A stretch of DNA of 10,711 nucleotides from Cytophagales bacterium (GTDB lineage: Bacteria; Bacteroidota; Bacteroidia; Cytophagales; 172606-1): the NCBI GenBank assembly GCA_025455595.1, contig JALOMD010000038.1:1-10711 (forward strand), read 5' to 3'. The notes beneath the pieces were generated by a model. The model had not been told where the DNA came from, made no database searches, and saw nothing but the letters and a program-made list of their open reading frames with translations. The translations under genes and the position numbers were made by a program. How positions within the stretch are numbered: position 1 is the first letter of the stretch; every line of letters begins with the position of its first letter. This document shows, in pieces, positions 1 to 5,858 of the stretch.

Positions 1-437
1 GCGGCGGGCTTGGTGCCGTTGCCTTCCTTGATGACTTGGTATTGCAGGCCCGAAGCGGTGGTTTTCACGCCCGGCTTGGTTTTGTTGTCGGCCAAGAATT
101 TCTCCCCGGCTTTGGCCGATGCCTCAAACCGTTTGGCCTGCTGGCCTTCCACGTACGTGTTGATAATCATCTGCATCTGCATGTCGTTCATCTTCGAGCT
201 GTCGCCTTTGATGGTGTTCATCATGGCTGTTTGGAGCAGTTCAAGGTTGAACAGCGTGTCGGCACCGCCTTCTTTGAACCGTTTGCCCTGCATCACGCCG
301 AGGGCATAGCTGGCGGAGTCTTTGGCGTTTTTCAGCGTCGGTGTGCCAGACCCAAGGCCGGCTCTTTTGTTGGTGCAGGACGAAACCAACACAACGGCCG
401 CCAAAAGCGTAACGGCCAGCAGATTTGCTTTTTTCAT
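1..437 (-). CDS. FKBP-type peptidyl-prolyl cis-trans isomerase lipoprotein (N-terminal part)
   Basis: The reading frame opens at ATG 437 and runs off the left edge, giving about 145 residues. It begins MKKANLLAVTLLAAVVLVSSC, a lipoprotein signal with lipobox VSSC and lipidated Cys21. After it comes an FKBP N-terminal dimerisation-type region (SASYALGVMQGKRF near residues 37-50, then a Met/Gln-rich helix). The junction to the isomerase domain follows: a FLADNK-type motif, then GVKTTASGLQYQVIKEGNG, which is the hallmark entry to an FKBP domain (Mip/FkpA-like). The catalytic core itself lies outside the window, so its active-site residues cannot be checked. Family knowledge says such proteins catalyse prolyl isomerisation and assist folding in the envelope. 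No Shine-Dalgarno is visible upstream; the leader reads CATCCATCCAT, much like the leader of the gene at 10155. Confidence 0.9.
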   Translation of the reverse strand, partial: MKKANLLAVTLLAAVVLVSSCTNKRAGLGSGTPTLKNAKDSASYALGVMQGKRFKEGGADTLFNLELLQTAMMNTIKGDSSKMNDMQMQMIINTYVEGQQAKRFEASAKAGEKFLADNKTKPGVKTTASGLQYQVIKEGNGTKPA

Positions 438-577
438 TAGTGGGGATGGATGGATGATGAAAGTTCTGTTTCAGATTCGCAAGGAAAGGATTTCTGTCGC
501 CGGAAGAAATACGGGAAGCGACACTACCGGTCAAATGCGCCGCGAAATTAGCGGAAATATTTCATTATTCACATAGT

Positions 578-628
578 CGCGATGCTTCGTTCTTCGATGC
601 TTCGTTTACCGTTTTGCGTTTAACGTTT
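578..628. repeat. Heptad repeat array with a 30-bp block repeated inverted at 3722-3751
   Basis: From 580 the sequence steps in 7-base units, the last four ending CGTTT (TTCGTTT, ACCGTTT, TGCGTTT, AACGTTT). Bases 578-607 are identical to the reverse complement of 3722-3751. The array lies in the divergent gap between the FKBP gene and the gene at 807 and runs straight into a degenerate copy of the intergenic palindrome. Confidence 0.85.
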
Positions 629-652
629 TAGGCAAAAATCTTCCAAAACGCC
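624..652. repeat. Intergenic palindrome, diverged copy
   Basis: Reads CGTTTTAGGCAAAAA then TCTTCCAAAACGCC. It matches the window-wide palindrome (GCGTTTTGGGCAAA and its reverse complement) at both ends, with several changes in the middle. It sits in a divergent gap, so it is not a simple terminator for either neighbour. Confidence 0.7.
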
Positions 653-765
653 AACGAGATTTCCAGAAAACGCATTCCCTGCTTGTTGACGACGATTCAG
701 GGTGCGCTGTCTCAAATCTACTGCCAGTCAAAAAACATTCTTAACTTTACGCATTTCAACCCTTG

Positions 766-800
766 AAACGGCAAACGATAAACGGTAAACGATAAACGAG
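766..800. repeat. Heptad array, five AAACGNN units
   Basis: Five contiguous 7-base units, AAACG followed by GC, AT, GT, AT and AG. The array ends 6 bases before the ATG at 807, so it forms most of the region where a ribosome binding site would be expected. The same unit on the other strand forms the array at 9465-9491. Confidence 0.9.
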
Positions 801-806
801 TTAAGA

Positions 807-1328
807 ATGTCCAAATTCAACGAATTGGTAAAAATCTACCAATCAGACCGGAAGTTTTTCCGTCAGTACGAGCAAACGGGTTTGCAGTTTGTGGAGCAGT
901 TCACTCAAGCGTTGGCCAAGTACTACCGCGTGCCGCCGGAGAATTTCGTACTGTTGAGCAAAGACGAAGCCAAGCAGCCCGCCAAGTCCGTCGCCGAGGC
1001 GTTGCTCATGGATCAACAGGGTTTCTGGCACATCCGCTACGGCTTCAACCTGCCGCACGGCACCGAGGGACAGCAAAGTTTCTTGCTGGTGTTCGAGGTG
1101 CTTTTCAAAAAACTGGACGGCCGTTTCATTCTCCGCCTGCCCGACGAGGAGGAGTTTTTCGTAGAGGCAAACGGTAAAAAGGTTGATTTCTCCACTTTTT
1201 TGAACTACCTGCACGATTTCCTGAAACGCTTCCTCGAAAACCGCTTTGAGCGTTTCCTCAACGGCGAAAGCACCGAACGCAAGGCCGTCATCGGTTTTCG
1301 CGTTCACGACCGGGACGATGATGATTAG
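807..1328 (+). CDS. Unrecognised 173-residue cytoplasmic protein with acidic C-terminus
   Basis: The ATG at 807 opens a 173-residue frame ending at TAG 1328. There is no signal peptide or membrane segment. The protein is rich in aromatic and charged residues (YEQTGLQFVEQFTQAL, FLNYLHDFLKRFLENRFERFL) and looks like a mixed alpha/beta fold with an amphipathic C-terminal helix near residues 131-151. It ends in a short acidic tail, HDRDDDD. I do not recognise the family and assign no function. It is a real gene rather than a shadow: codon use matches its neighbours and the frame is fully open between two clearly non-coding, repeat-filled gaps. It stands alone on the plus strand between a divergent gene and a convergent one, so it is probably monocistronic. 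The start is supported by being the first ATG after the heptad array. Confidence 0.75.
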   Translation: MSKFNELVKIYQSDRKFFRQYEQTGLQFVEQFTQALAKYYRVPPENFVLLSKDEAKQPAKSVAEALLMDQQGFWHIRYGFNLPHGTEGQQSFLLVFEVLFKKLDGRFILRLPDEEEFFVEANGKKVDFSTFLNYLHDFLKRFLENRFERFLNGESTERKAVIGFRVHDRDDDD

Positions 1329-1483
1329 AGGTTGTTTGAAATTTTATTCTAAGTACAAAGTTATCAGTGGTCAGCCGTCTGTTAAAATAAAAACGCAAAC
1401 AACTGAAAGCCAAACAGTTACGACGGTTCTTGTGCGTCAGAAATAATGAAAACCAATTTTCGCCAAGTACTTACTGAAGCGTT

Positions 1484-1502
1484 TTAAGCAATTTTTGCTT
1501 AA
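1484..1502. repeat. Small hairpin, possible relative of the intergenic palindrome
   Basis: Arms TTAAGCAA and TTGCTTAA form a perfect 8-bp stem around a 3-base loop. The flanking GCGTTTT resembles the larger palindrome with GGGC replaced by AAGC, so it may be a strongly diverged copy. Confidence 0.45.
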
Positions 1503-1655
1503 TCTGCGAGCCGGATTTGTTCTTGCCGCACGATGTTCGCACTTTGGCGACACTTGCAGACGCGGGTGGCTTGTACCATTTTCTTTTTGCTGGCAAAGAC
1601 AATCCAGCAGTTAGAAATTTGCACTACCGCTTGATGTTCTCGCAAATGTCTTTCC

Positions 1656-1696
1656 AAAACAGAAAAAGCACAGATTACCTGTGCTTTTTCTGTTTT
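1656..1696. terminator. Bidirectional terminator-like hairpin
   Basis: Bases 1656-1673 and 1679-1696 are perfect 18-base inverted repeats around the loop ATTAC. The inner stem is GCACAG/CTGTGC, and the outer arms are A-rich on the left and T-rich on the right. The structure can therefore act as an intrinsic terminator on either strand, which fits its place between converging genes (807-1328 and 2500-1748). Confidence 0.75.
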
Positions 1697-1717
1697 CTGA
1701 CGGTTTGGAGTTATTTG

Positions 1718-1746
1718 GCGTTTTGGGCAAAATTTGCCCAAAACGC
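1718..1746. repeat. Intergenic palindrome, perfect copy
   Basis: Arms GCGTTTTGGGCAAA and TTTGCCCAAAACGC are exact reverse complements around one A. The element starts one base past the TGA (1750-1748) of the minus-strand gene, so it could form a hairpin at the very end of that transcript. Confidence 0.9.
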
Positions 1747-1747
1747 T

Positions 1748-2500
1748 TCATCTGTTCATCAACTCTTTTGTCGAGAGCACTCTCGGTTTCTGGAGCAGGT
1801 AACCGATTTTAAAACCGCCCGCCGCGCTGGGTACGCTGTAAATACCCGGTTCGCGGTCAAAAAGCGACTCGTCTGGGAAGGCGGCCGTTGCGGGCCAGTC
1901 CGACAGGCGCAGGTTGATGGTGCGCACGCCGATGCCGAAGTACATGTCCAGCAGCACACGCGGGCTGAGCGAAACCTGTCCGCCGATTTTGAGATGCCCG
2001 CCATAGACGTTCTTGATGCGGGCGTAGGTGGCGACCTGAAAGAACGAACCCATGTTCACTTCTCTTTCTTGCGGCTGGTTGGCGTACTTGTAGAAAACCT
2101 CAAAAGCCATGTAAGCCCCACGCGGATTTTTTGCATAGCGACTGATGAAATACAGACGCAACTCGGTGCGAGAACGGAACACCGACTCGCGGTATCTCGG
2201 TAGGTTTTGGGTACGCGTGTTGCCGTTGGGGTCGGTTGTGGTAGTTTGCGTGCGAAAAAAATCCCTGAAATAGCCGTAGCCCAGTTCCTGTTGCACGCTT
2301 AGCGTGGGCGTGATTACGTATTCGGCGGCAAACTGTACGGTGCGGTCAAAGTCTATTAAACTGAACGGCGCCCATTTCACAACCCAGCGACAATTAGAGT
2401 AATCCAGTTCGCGCGGACTGTAGAATACACTGTCTTTTGTGCCGTTTTGCGCCGCTGCGACAGTTGTTGCAAACAGAAAGACGAGAAGTGTTTTTCTCAT
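1748..2500 (-). CDS. Secreted protein, probable outer-membrane beta-barrel (DUF3575-like)
   Basis: I place the start at ATG 2500, not at the upstream in-frame ATG 2602. From 2500 the protein opens with a clear signal peptide, MRKTLLVFLFATTVAAAQ, whereas the extra 34 residues would bury it. The mature protein (about 230 residues) has alternating polar/hydrophobic stretches with many aromatic residues: WVVKWAPFSLIDFDRTVQFA, VQQELGYGYF, TELRLYFISRY, YMAFEVFYKYA, LKIGGQVSLSPRVLLDMYFG. This is the pattern of transmembrane beta strands, and the opening resembles Bacteroidota DUF3575-type barrel proteins. Substrate and role are unknown. It is the last gene of the minus-strand series, 177 bases after the second LVIVD lipoprotein, and is followed at once by the perfect palindrome and the 18-bp hairpin. 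Surface placement is inference. Confidence 0.75.
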   Translation of the reverse strand: MRKTLLVFLFATTVAAAQNGTKDSVFYSPRELDYSNCRWVVKWAPFSLIDFDRTVQFAAEYVITPTLSVQQELGYGYFRDFFRTQTTTTDPNGNTRTQNLPRYRESVFRSRTELRLYFISRYAKNPRGAYMAFEVFYKYANQPQEREVNMGSFFQVATYARIKNVYGGHLKIGGQVSLSPRVLLDMYFGIGVRTINLRLSDWPATAAFPDESLFDREPGIYSVPSAAGGFKIGYLLQKPRVLSTKELMNR

Positions 2501-2575
2501 TGAAGGCGGTTTTCTCTGTAATTTGACAGAACAGATTTGCACGGAAACGGGAATGTGGCAACTTGTGCAGACCGA

Positions 2576-2629
2576 ATCGGCGTTTCCGCCGATGCTTGCC
2601 ACGCACTCGGCGTGGGCGGGATTTTCAAT
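2576..2629. repeat. Hairpin plus GCGGGATTTTCAAT repeat
   Basis: A 7-bp hairpin (ATCGGCG/CGCCGAT, 2576-2593) is followed by a 6-bp one (CCACGC/GCGTGG, 2599-2615). Bases 2616-2629, GCGGGATTTTCAAT, are the exact reverse complement of 7467-7480. Both places lie next to a copy of the intergenic palindrome. Confidence 0.5.
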
Positions 2630-2633
2630 TTAA

Positions 2634-2654
2634 GCGATTTTTGCCCAAAACGCC
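2634..2654. repeat. Intergenic palindrome, half copy
   Basis: GCGATTTTTGCCCAAAACGCC keeps the right arm of the palindrome intact; the left arm is degraded. It lies in the gap between the second LVIVD lipoprotein and the beta-barrel gene. Confidence 0.7.
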
Positions 2655-2677
2655 GACCGTGACAACTGGAAATTCAC

Positions 2678-3445
2678 TCAGTTTTGCTCCACCGTGATTT
2701 TGCTCAACAGATTCAACTGCGCCAGGTTGGAATAGTCGTACTGATAAAAACCGTCTTGGCCAATCACCAACAGAGATTGCGGCAGCGGAATCAGGTCGTA
2801 GGTCTTGATGTCGGTCAGGAAACTTTTCTGCACCAGCCGCACCGGGTCGGTGGCATCGAACACCCGCAGGCCGGCATCGCCTTCGCACACAAACAGGCTG
2901 CTGCCCCGGATACCCAAGCCGTACGGGCTGGTCATGTTGTAAGTCTGCACCAGCCGTGGATTGCGCAAGTCGCTGATGTCAATCACGTCCAGCACGTTGT
3001 TGTTCGTGTTCGGGCGGCAGCCTGCGGTGCGCAGCGTCACGTAGGCGTAGTTGCCTTGCACCACCACCGGGTCGCAACCCACGAAGTGGCTGTAACGCGA
3101 CAGTTGGCGCGGCTGCGACGGATTGCTGATGTCGAAGATGTACATGGCATCGGCCGCCCCGACGAACAGGTTGTCGCCGTACGGGAACACGGTTTCGATG
3201 CCGAAACCAATCGGGACGGTGGTGGTGGCACGCGGGTTGTCGGCCTGCCGGATGTCGTAAGTGCGCAGGTTGGTCTGGTCCACGATGTAGAGCTTGTCGT
3301 CGGCGATGGTGAAACGGGCCAGCGAACCGCCGGTGCCGCTGTCGTTTCCGCCACCCAAGTCAGGCGAGATGGCCGATTCGCCGTCGGAGCAGCCGTGCAG
3401 CCACGCAACCGACCAAAGCAATAGAAGGAAAGTAGTCTTTTTCAT
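2678..3445 (-). CDS. LVIVD-repeat lipoprotein, C-terminal-half type
   Basis: 255 residues from ATG 3445. A lipoprotein signal comes first (MKKTTFLLLLWSVAWLHGC, Cys19), then a Gly/Ser-rich linker and GTGGSLARF (residues 37-45). About five repeats of roughly 40 residues follow, of the kind LYIVDQ..LRTYDI..ADNP, LFVGAADAMYIFDISNPSQP, YAYVTL..NVLDVIDISDLRNP, LFVCEGDAGLRVFDATDP and LLVIGQDGFYQYDYSN. These match the LVIVD repeat (PF08309), which builds beta-propeller blades. Blade 3 carries the conserved CDPVVVQGNYAYVTLRTAGC segment, with two cysteines that may form a disulfide. From memory of Bacteroidota homologues, GTGGSLARF onward is normally the second half of a roughly 400-residue single chain whose first half resembles the gene at 4289-3756. 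Function is unknown; envelope anchoring is inferred from the lipobox. Confidence 0.85.
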   Translation of the reverse strand: MKKTTFLLLLWSVAWLHGCSDGESAISPDLGGGNDSGTGGSLARFTIADDKLYIVDQTNLRTYDIRQADNPRATTTVPIGFGIETVFPYGDNLFVGAADAMYIFDISNPSQPRQLSRYSHFVGCDPVVVQGNYAYVTLRTAGCRPNTNNNVLDVIDISDLRNPRLVQTYNMTSPYGLGIRGSSLFVCEGDAGLRVFDATDPVRLVQKSFLTDIKTYDLIPLPQSLLVIGQDGFYQYDYSNLAQLNLLSKITVEQN

Positions 3446-3454
3446 GTTTTTGGG

Positions 3455-3494
3455 CTTTTAGCTGTTGACTTTTAGCTGTTAGTTTTACTGTTGA
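3455..3494. repeat. Heptad array, CTTTTAG/CTGTTGA type
   Basis: Alternating 7-base units CTTTTAG, CTGTTGA, CTTTTAG and CTGTTAG, then a slipped TTTTA and CTGTTGA. It begins 9 bases upstream of the ATG at 3445 (minus strand), so it would be part of that gene's leader. Confidence 0.8.
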
Positions 3495-3527
3495 TTTCAG
3501 TTTTTTTTACAGATAATACTAATGTTT

Positions 3528-3587
3528 GAAAAACAAAAAGATGTCAGATTTCAAACTCCCCTCAACCCGACATTTTTTTTGTTTTTC
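3528..3587. repeat. AT-rich long inverted repeat
   Basis: Bases 3528-3545 and 3569-3587 are inverted copies differing by one base in a T-run (GACAT followed by T-rich sequence and GTTTTTC). They could fold into a long weak hairpin with T-runs on both strands. It lies downstream of the first LVIVD gene and upstream of the second and may terminate transcription between them. No clear promoter for the second gene was found. Confidence 0.5.
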
Positions 3588-3683
3588 GACCACTAAAATG
3601 TCATGAGTCTTGCGTAAGTATTTATATTTCAGACAGTTACTAACTTCAGGATGCGCAATACTCGGCTCATTTTAGTGTAATTT

Positions 3684-3714
3684 GGCGTTTTAGCCATTTT
3701 TTGCCCAAAACGCC
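3684..3714. repeat. Intergenic palindrome, partly diverged copy
   Basis: The outer arms TTTGGCGTTTT and AAAACGCCAAA (3681-3717) pair perfectly over 11 bases. The inner part reads AGCCA on the left against TGCCC on the right, so the centre no longer pairs. It is followed almost at once by the 30-bp block shared with 578-607. Confidence 0.8.
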
Positions 3715-3721
3715 AAACCCA

Positions 3722-3751
3722 AAACGAAGCATCGAAGAACGAAGCATCGCG
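3722..3751. repeat. 30-bp block, inverted copy of 578-607
   Basis: The exact reverse complement of 578-607, made of GAAGCATC-type units. It ends 4 bases before the TGA of the first LVIVD gene (3758-3756, minus strand), so it lies at the very start of that gene's 3' flank. Confidence 0.85.
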
Positions 3752-3755
3752 GAAT

Positions 3756-4289
3756 CTATCTTCTGCATTTCGGGTCTTTGAGCGTTACTTTCTCCCAACC
3801 GACGACATAACCCCGGCTTTCGTCCACGCATTCAAAATAGACGTTTCGTTGGGGCGGATAAGGCTGCAGGTTTTGCGGCAGTGCGTCGGCGACGCGTTTG
3901 GCGAGGGTGACGTTGCGCGGATTTGAAATGTTGAGGGCCACCAAATCGCGGAAATTGTCGGCGTAGAGGATGTTGCCTTTGATGGCGATGTCCACGTTGC
4001 CCGGAATGCTGATGAACGCGATGTTCTGCGGGTTGCGCGGGTCTTTGTTGTTGATCACGTGGATGCCTTTGTTCAGTTCGTTCACAAAAACCAGCGTGTC
4101 TTTGCTGTAGATTTTGCCCGTTTGGCGCAGTGGCTGGGCGGGCAACGAGGCAATGCGTCCGGCGTTTTCCTTGCTGACGTAAACAGGTTTGTACCCTTCG
4201 CGTTCGATGGACTCGGTGTCAACGCCGCAGCCGCTCCACAGAACCGCCAACAGGCCGAAAGGCAAGATGCGGGAGGAAAGTTGTTTCAT
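3756..4289 (-). CDS. LVIVD-repeat lipoprotein, N-terminal-half type
   Basis: I choose ATG 4289 over the upstream in-frame ATG 4370. From 4289 the protein starts with a lipoprotein signal, MKQLSSRILPFGLLAVLWSGC (Cys21), giving 177 residues. After a linker comes GKIYSKDTLVFVNELNKGIHVINN (about residues 58-81), then PQNIAFISIPGNVDIAIKG and LYADNFRDLVALNISNP, which are LVIVD-type repeats (PF08309). The chain ends soon after YFECVDESRGYVVGWEKVTL, at a Lys/Arg tail. From memory, homologues in Bacteroidota continue from this point into a GTGGSLARF region and further blades. Here that part is a separate gene, 310 bases downstream (3445-2678). The stop is clean, with no sign of a frameshift at the end. 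Function unknown; it probably works together with its neighbour at the envelope. Confidence 0.85.
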   Translation of the reverse strand: MKQLSSRILPFGLLAVLWSGCGVDTESIEREGYKPVYVSKENAGRIASLPAQPLRQTGKIYSKDTLVFVNELNKGIHVINNKDPRNPQNIAFISIPGNVDIAIKGNILYADNFRDLVALNISNPRNVTLAKRVADALPQNLQPYPPQRNVYFECVDESRGYVVGWEKVTLKDPKCRR

Positions 4290-4555
4290 GTGAACAAATG
4301 AGTAGATGAGTGAATGAAAGCCGTCAACTCTTTTGATGCCAAGGAAAGAGGCTCCTAAAAGCCAAGACACGGCCCGGAGCCAAATGGTTGCACGGGGGTA
4401 GGGGACTTAACAAAAACTTAACATTGGAAGCAATCTGACTGCCGGAAAGCAAAGAAGCGTTTTGGGTAAAATTTGCCCAAAACGCAACCGTCAAACAAGG
4501 TTTTGGACAACCTTCTACGGTTAAATTTGTACGTAAAAAGGGTTTCTGTGTAGCT
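4290..4555. other. Intergenic region upstream of the first LVIVD gene
   Basis: It contains imperfect 7/8-base units of the ATGAGTAG type at about 4298-4316, just upstream of the ATG at 4289, and the palindrome at 4457-4485. No open frame of interest and no confident promoter for the minus-strand gene were seen. A TAAATTTG at 4522-4529 resembles the Bacteroidota -7 box but points away from that gene. Confidence 0.6.
4457..4485. repeat. Intergenic palindrome, near-perfect copy
   Basis: Identical to the perfect copy at 1718-1746 except for T instead of C at 4467. In an RNA hairpin that change would still pair as G-U on one strand. It lies about 70 bases downstream of the stop of the gene ending at 4556. 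Confidence 0.9.
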
Positions 4556-5665
4556 TCATGTCCACTTGCCGAGCAAAATCTTCATTTCGTCTTGTGTATA
4601 GATTTCCTCCAAACTCTCCTCGACAGAAGTATTATCCGTATCGAAGGGAATTACAATAAAGTCGTCAGTTGCGGAAAAAATTCCATTATTGCCTGCTTGT
4701 CTGAGCTTTACGGCTGTTTGTTTCAAGACAAAGCTCGGGGCAGAATAATCCTTTTTCACTTCACACTCTTGTATGAAGAGGCGTGAAAGTTCCGAAAGTT
4801 TCGCACTGTCCAACCGAACATGGTGCTGGAGGCGTTCCGTAAGGTTCGGCAATTTTTTGCCAGCTTCCTGCTCATTCTCCAATCCGAAAGCCAAATCGGG
4901 AGGAAACCAATCGTCTCTGCCGAACCCCTCAATAAGAATAACGGCTATCCAACATACTTTTTCACTCTGTTTCGATAATACTTCTGTGACTGCCGACACA
5001 GTTTCATCAATCAAGAACTGAAATAGTGTACCCTTGTCGTACGGGTTTTTCTGATAGACAAGAATATCTTGGCCATCGGGAAGCAACTCTGATTTGGGGT
5101 CGGTTCTTCGGATGTTAGCTACCTCATCCGAATCAAGATAATTTATGTAATAAGTTGGTGTTTGAGTGTAATACCTACTTTTTATGAGGCTTTCTATTCT
5201 AACAATTCTTTTTTTGTCACGAAAATACAGGTTTACTTTACTGCTATGTTCAGAGTAACAAGCAGACCATTCCGTTCCATTGTTCGTGATTTTCGCTTTC
5301 TCTAAGCGTACGAGATTGTTCTTTAAGTCGGATTGGTACACAATAACATGATGTTCCTCGTAAGAAATGTATTTTTCGTGTCCTAAAGAAGAATAGCTGA
5401 TGGCATTTTCTGATATGACTCTATCTTGCGCATCAAGTCCTATTTTAACGTATTCTACCCCATCCTCTTCTTGCTTATCCAACCAGTTCCCTAAGCGTTG
5501 CTGGTTCATTTCAACCGGAAAGGGTTCTAAACTGAACATTGAGCCGCTGGCCCATCTCCAAACTGCCACGCGGCTTAGAATTTCTTTTTGCTTACTTAAC
5601 CAAGTTGTTTGGCTCTGTTCGTAATCTGTCCTCAATTCGTCAAGAATACTGATGTACTTTTCCAT
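4556..5665 (-). CDS. Unrecognised 369-residue protein, AT-richer than its neighbours
   Basis: The frame opens at ATG 5677 (MGVPMEKY) or ATG 5665 (MEKY). I prefer 5665 because GGGAG lies 5 bases upstream of it, a Shine-Dalgarno rarely seen elsewhere in the window. There is no signal peptide or membrane segment, so it is probably cytoplasmic. The N-terminus is helical (about residues 1-30). The middle is strand-rich and aromatic (KYISYEEHHVIVYQSDL, VNLYFRDKKRIVRIE, TYYINYLD). The C-terminal third has CWIAVILIEGFGRDDWFPPD followed by helices and an acidic end. I do not recognise the family. The DDWFPPDLAFGLE stretch faintly recalls immunity or accessory proteins of toxin systems, but no toxin partner is present. 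Its base composition is visibly lower in G+C than the flanking genes, which suggests acquisition by transfer. Confidence 0.75.
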   Translation of the reverse strand: MEKYISILDELRTDYEQSQTTWLSKQKEILSRVAVWRWASGSMFSLEPFPVEMNQQRLGNWLDKQEEDGVEYVKIGLDAQDRVISENAISYSSLGHEKYISYEEHHVIVYQSDLKNNLVRLEKAKITNNGTEWSACYSEHSSKVNLYFRDKKRIVRIESLIKSRYYTQTPTYYINYLDSDEVANIRRTDPKSELLPDGQDILVYQKNPYDKGTLFQFLIDETVSAVTEVLSKQSEKVCWIAVILIEGFGRDDWFPPDLAFGLENEQEAGKKLPNLTERLQHHVRLDSAKLSELSRLFIQECEVKKDYSAPSFVLKQTAVKLRQAGNNGIFSATDDFIVIPFDTDNTSVEESLEEIYTQDEMKILLGKWT

Positions 5666-5712
5666 TGGAACTCCCATGAATCGGAAAATCTATTCGTTTT
5701 TCTTGGATGAGT

Positions 5713-5743
5713 GGCGTTTTGGGCAAAATTTGCCCAAAACGCC
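5713..5743. repeat. Intergenic palindrome, perfect copy with 15-bp arms
   Basis: The same sequence as 1718-1746, with one more G-C pair at each end, so 15-bp arms around a single A. It lies upstream of the unknown gene at 5665 and downstream of the ABC permease. Confidence 0.9.
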
Positions 5744-5747
5744 GAAC

Positions 5748-5778
5748 GGCGGGTATGAAACCTCCCGACAGGTCGGGA
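5748..5778. repeat. Second palindrome family: GGCGGG..CTCCCG plus TCCCGAC hairpin
   Basis: GGCGGGTATGAAACCTCCCG (5748-5767) is a near-palindrome similar in layout to GGCGGTATTGAAAATCCCGC at 7461-7480. It overlaps a 7-bp hairpin, TCCCGAC/GTCGGGA (5763-5778). Confidence 0.5.
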
Positions 5779-5798
5779 CAGGCTGCCGCTACGGAGGA

Positions 5799-5858
5799 CT
5801 GACCTCTGCGTTCTGACCTCTGACCTGAAATTCGTACCTCGTAATTCGTACTTCAAAG
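5799..5858. repeat. Double heptad array, CTGACCT then TTCGTAC type
   Basis: Four CTGACCT-type units (5799-5826) are followed by TTCGTAC, CTCGTAA and TTCGTAC (5831-5851) and TTCAAAG, which abuts the TAA stop of the permease (5861-5859, minus strand). The TTCGTAC part is nearly identical, one change in 26 bases, to 9556-9581 in front of the BON+LysM gene. Confidence 0.9.

Larger units (their letters stand above)
1329..1747. other. Convergent intergenic region without a supported gene
   Basis: This gap of about 420 bases lies between the ends of two converging genes. It holds a faint heptad trace at 1364-1381 (similar to 8489-8509), a small hairpin at 1484-1502, a perfect 18-bp hairpin at 1656-1696 and a perfect copy of the intergenic palindrome at 1718-1746. 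Short open frames exist on both strands around 1500-1741, but none has a recognisable protein. Their shared peptide (FWAKFAQNA) is only the translated palindrome. Confidence 0.7.

Noticed and set aside
1499..1741. Minus-strand frame of 80 codons in the convergent gap
   Set aside because: Its start lies in the palindrome and it reads through the 18-bp hairpin; no recognisable protein.
1517..2203. Long plus-strand open frame of 228 codons
   Set aside because: It runs through the terminator hairpin and the palindrome and then antisense to the beta-barrel gene; its protein has no signal peptide or domain. It is a shadow.
2501..2602. Longer start for the beta-barrel protein (ATG 2602), adding a Cys-containing segment
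   Set aside because: The extension overlaps hairpin-rich intergenic sequence and hides the signal peptide that starts at 2500.
2684..3424. Plus-strand open frame of 246 codons opposite the second LVIVD gene
   Set aside because: It has a low-complexity, His/Val-rich translation antisense to a gene with clear signal peptide and repeats.
3756..4370. Longer start for the first LVIVD lipoprotein (ATG 4370)
   Set aside because: The extra 27 residues would bury the lipoprotein signal; ATG 4289 gives a proper signal with lipobox.
4501..4529. Bacteroidota promoter TAAATTTG with TTTTG upstream on the plus strand
   Set aside because: It points toward the 3' end of a minus-strand gene with no plus-strand gene downstream, and the spacing is short; probably chance in AT-rich DNA.
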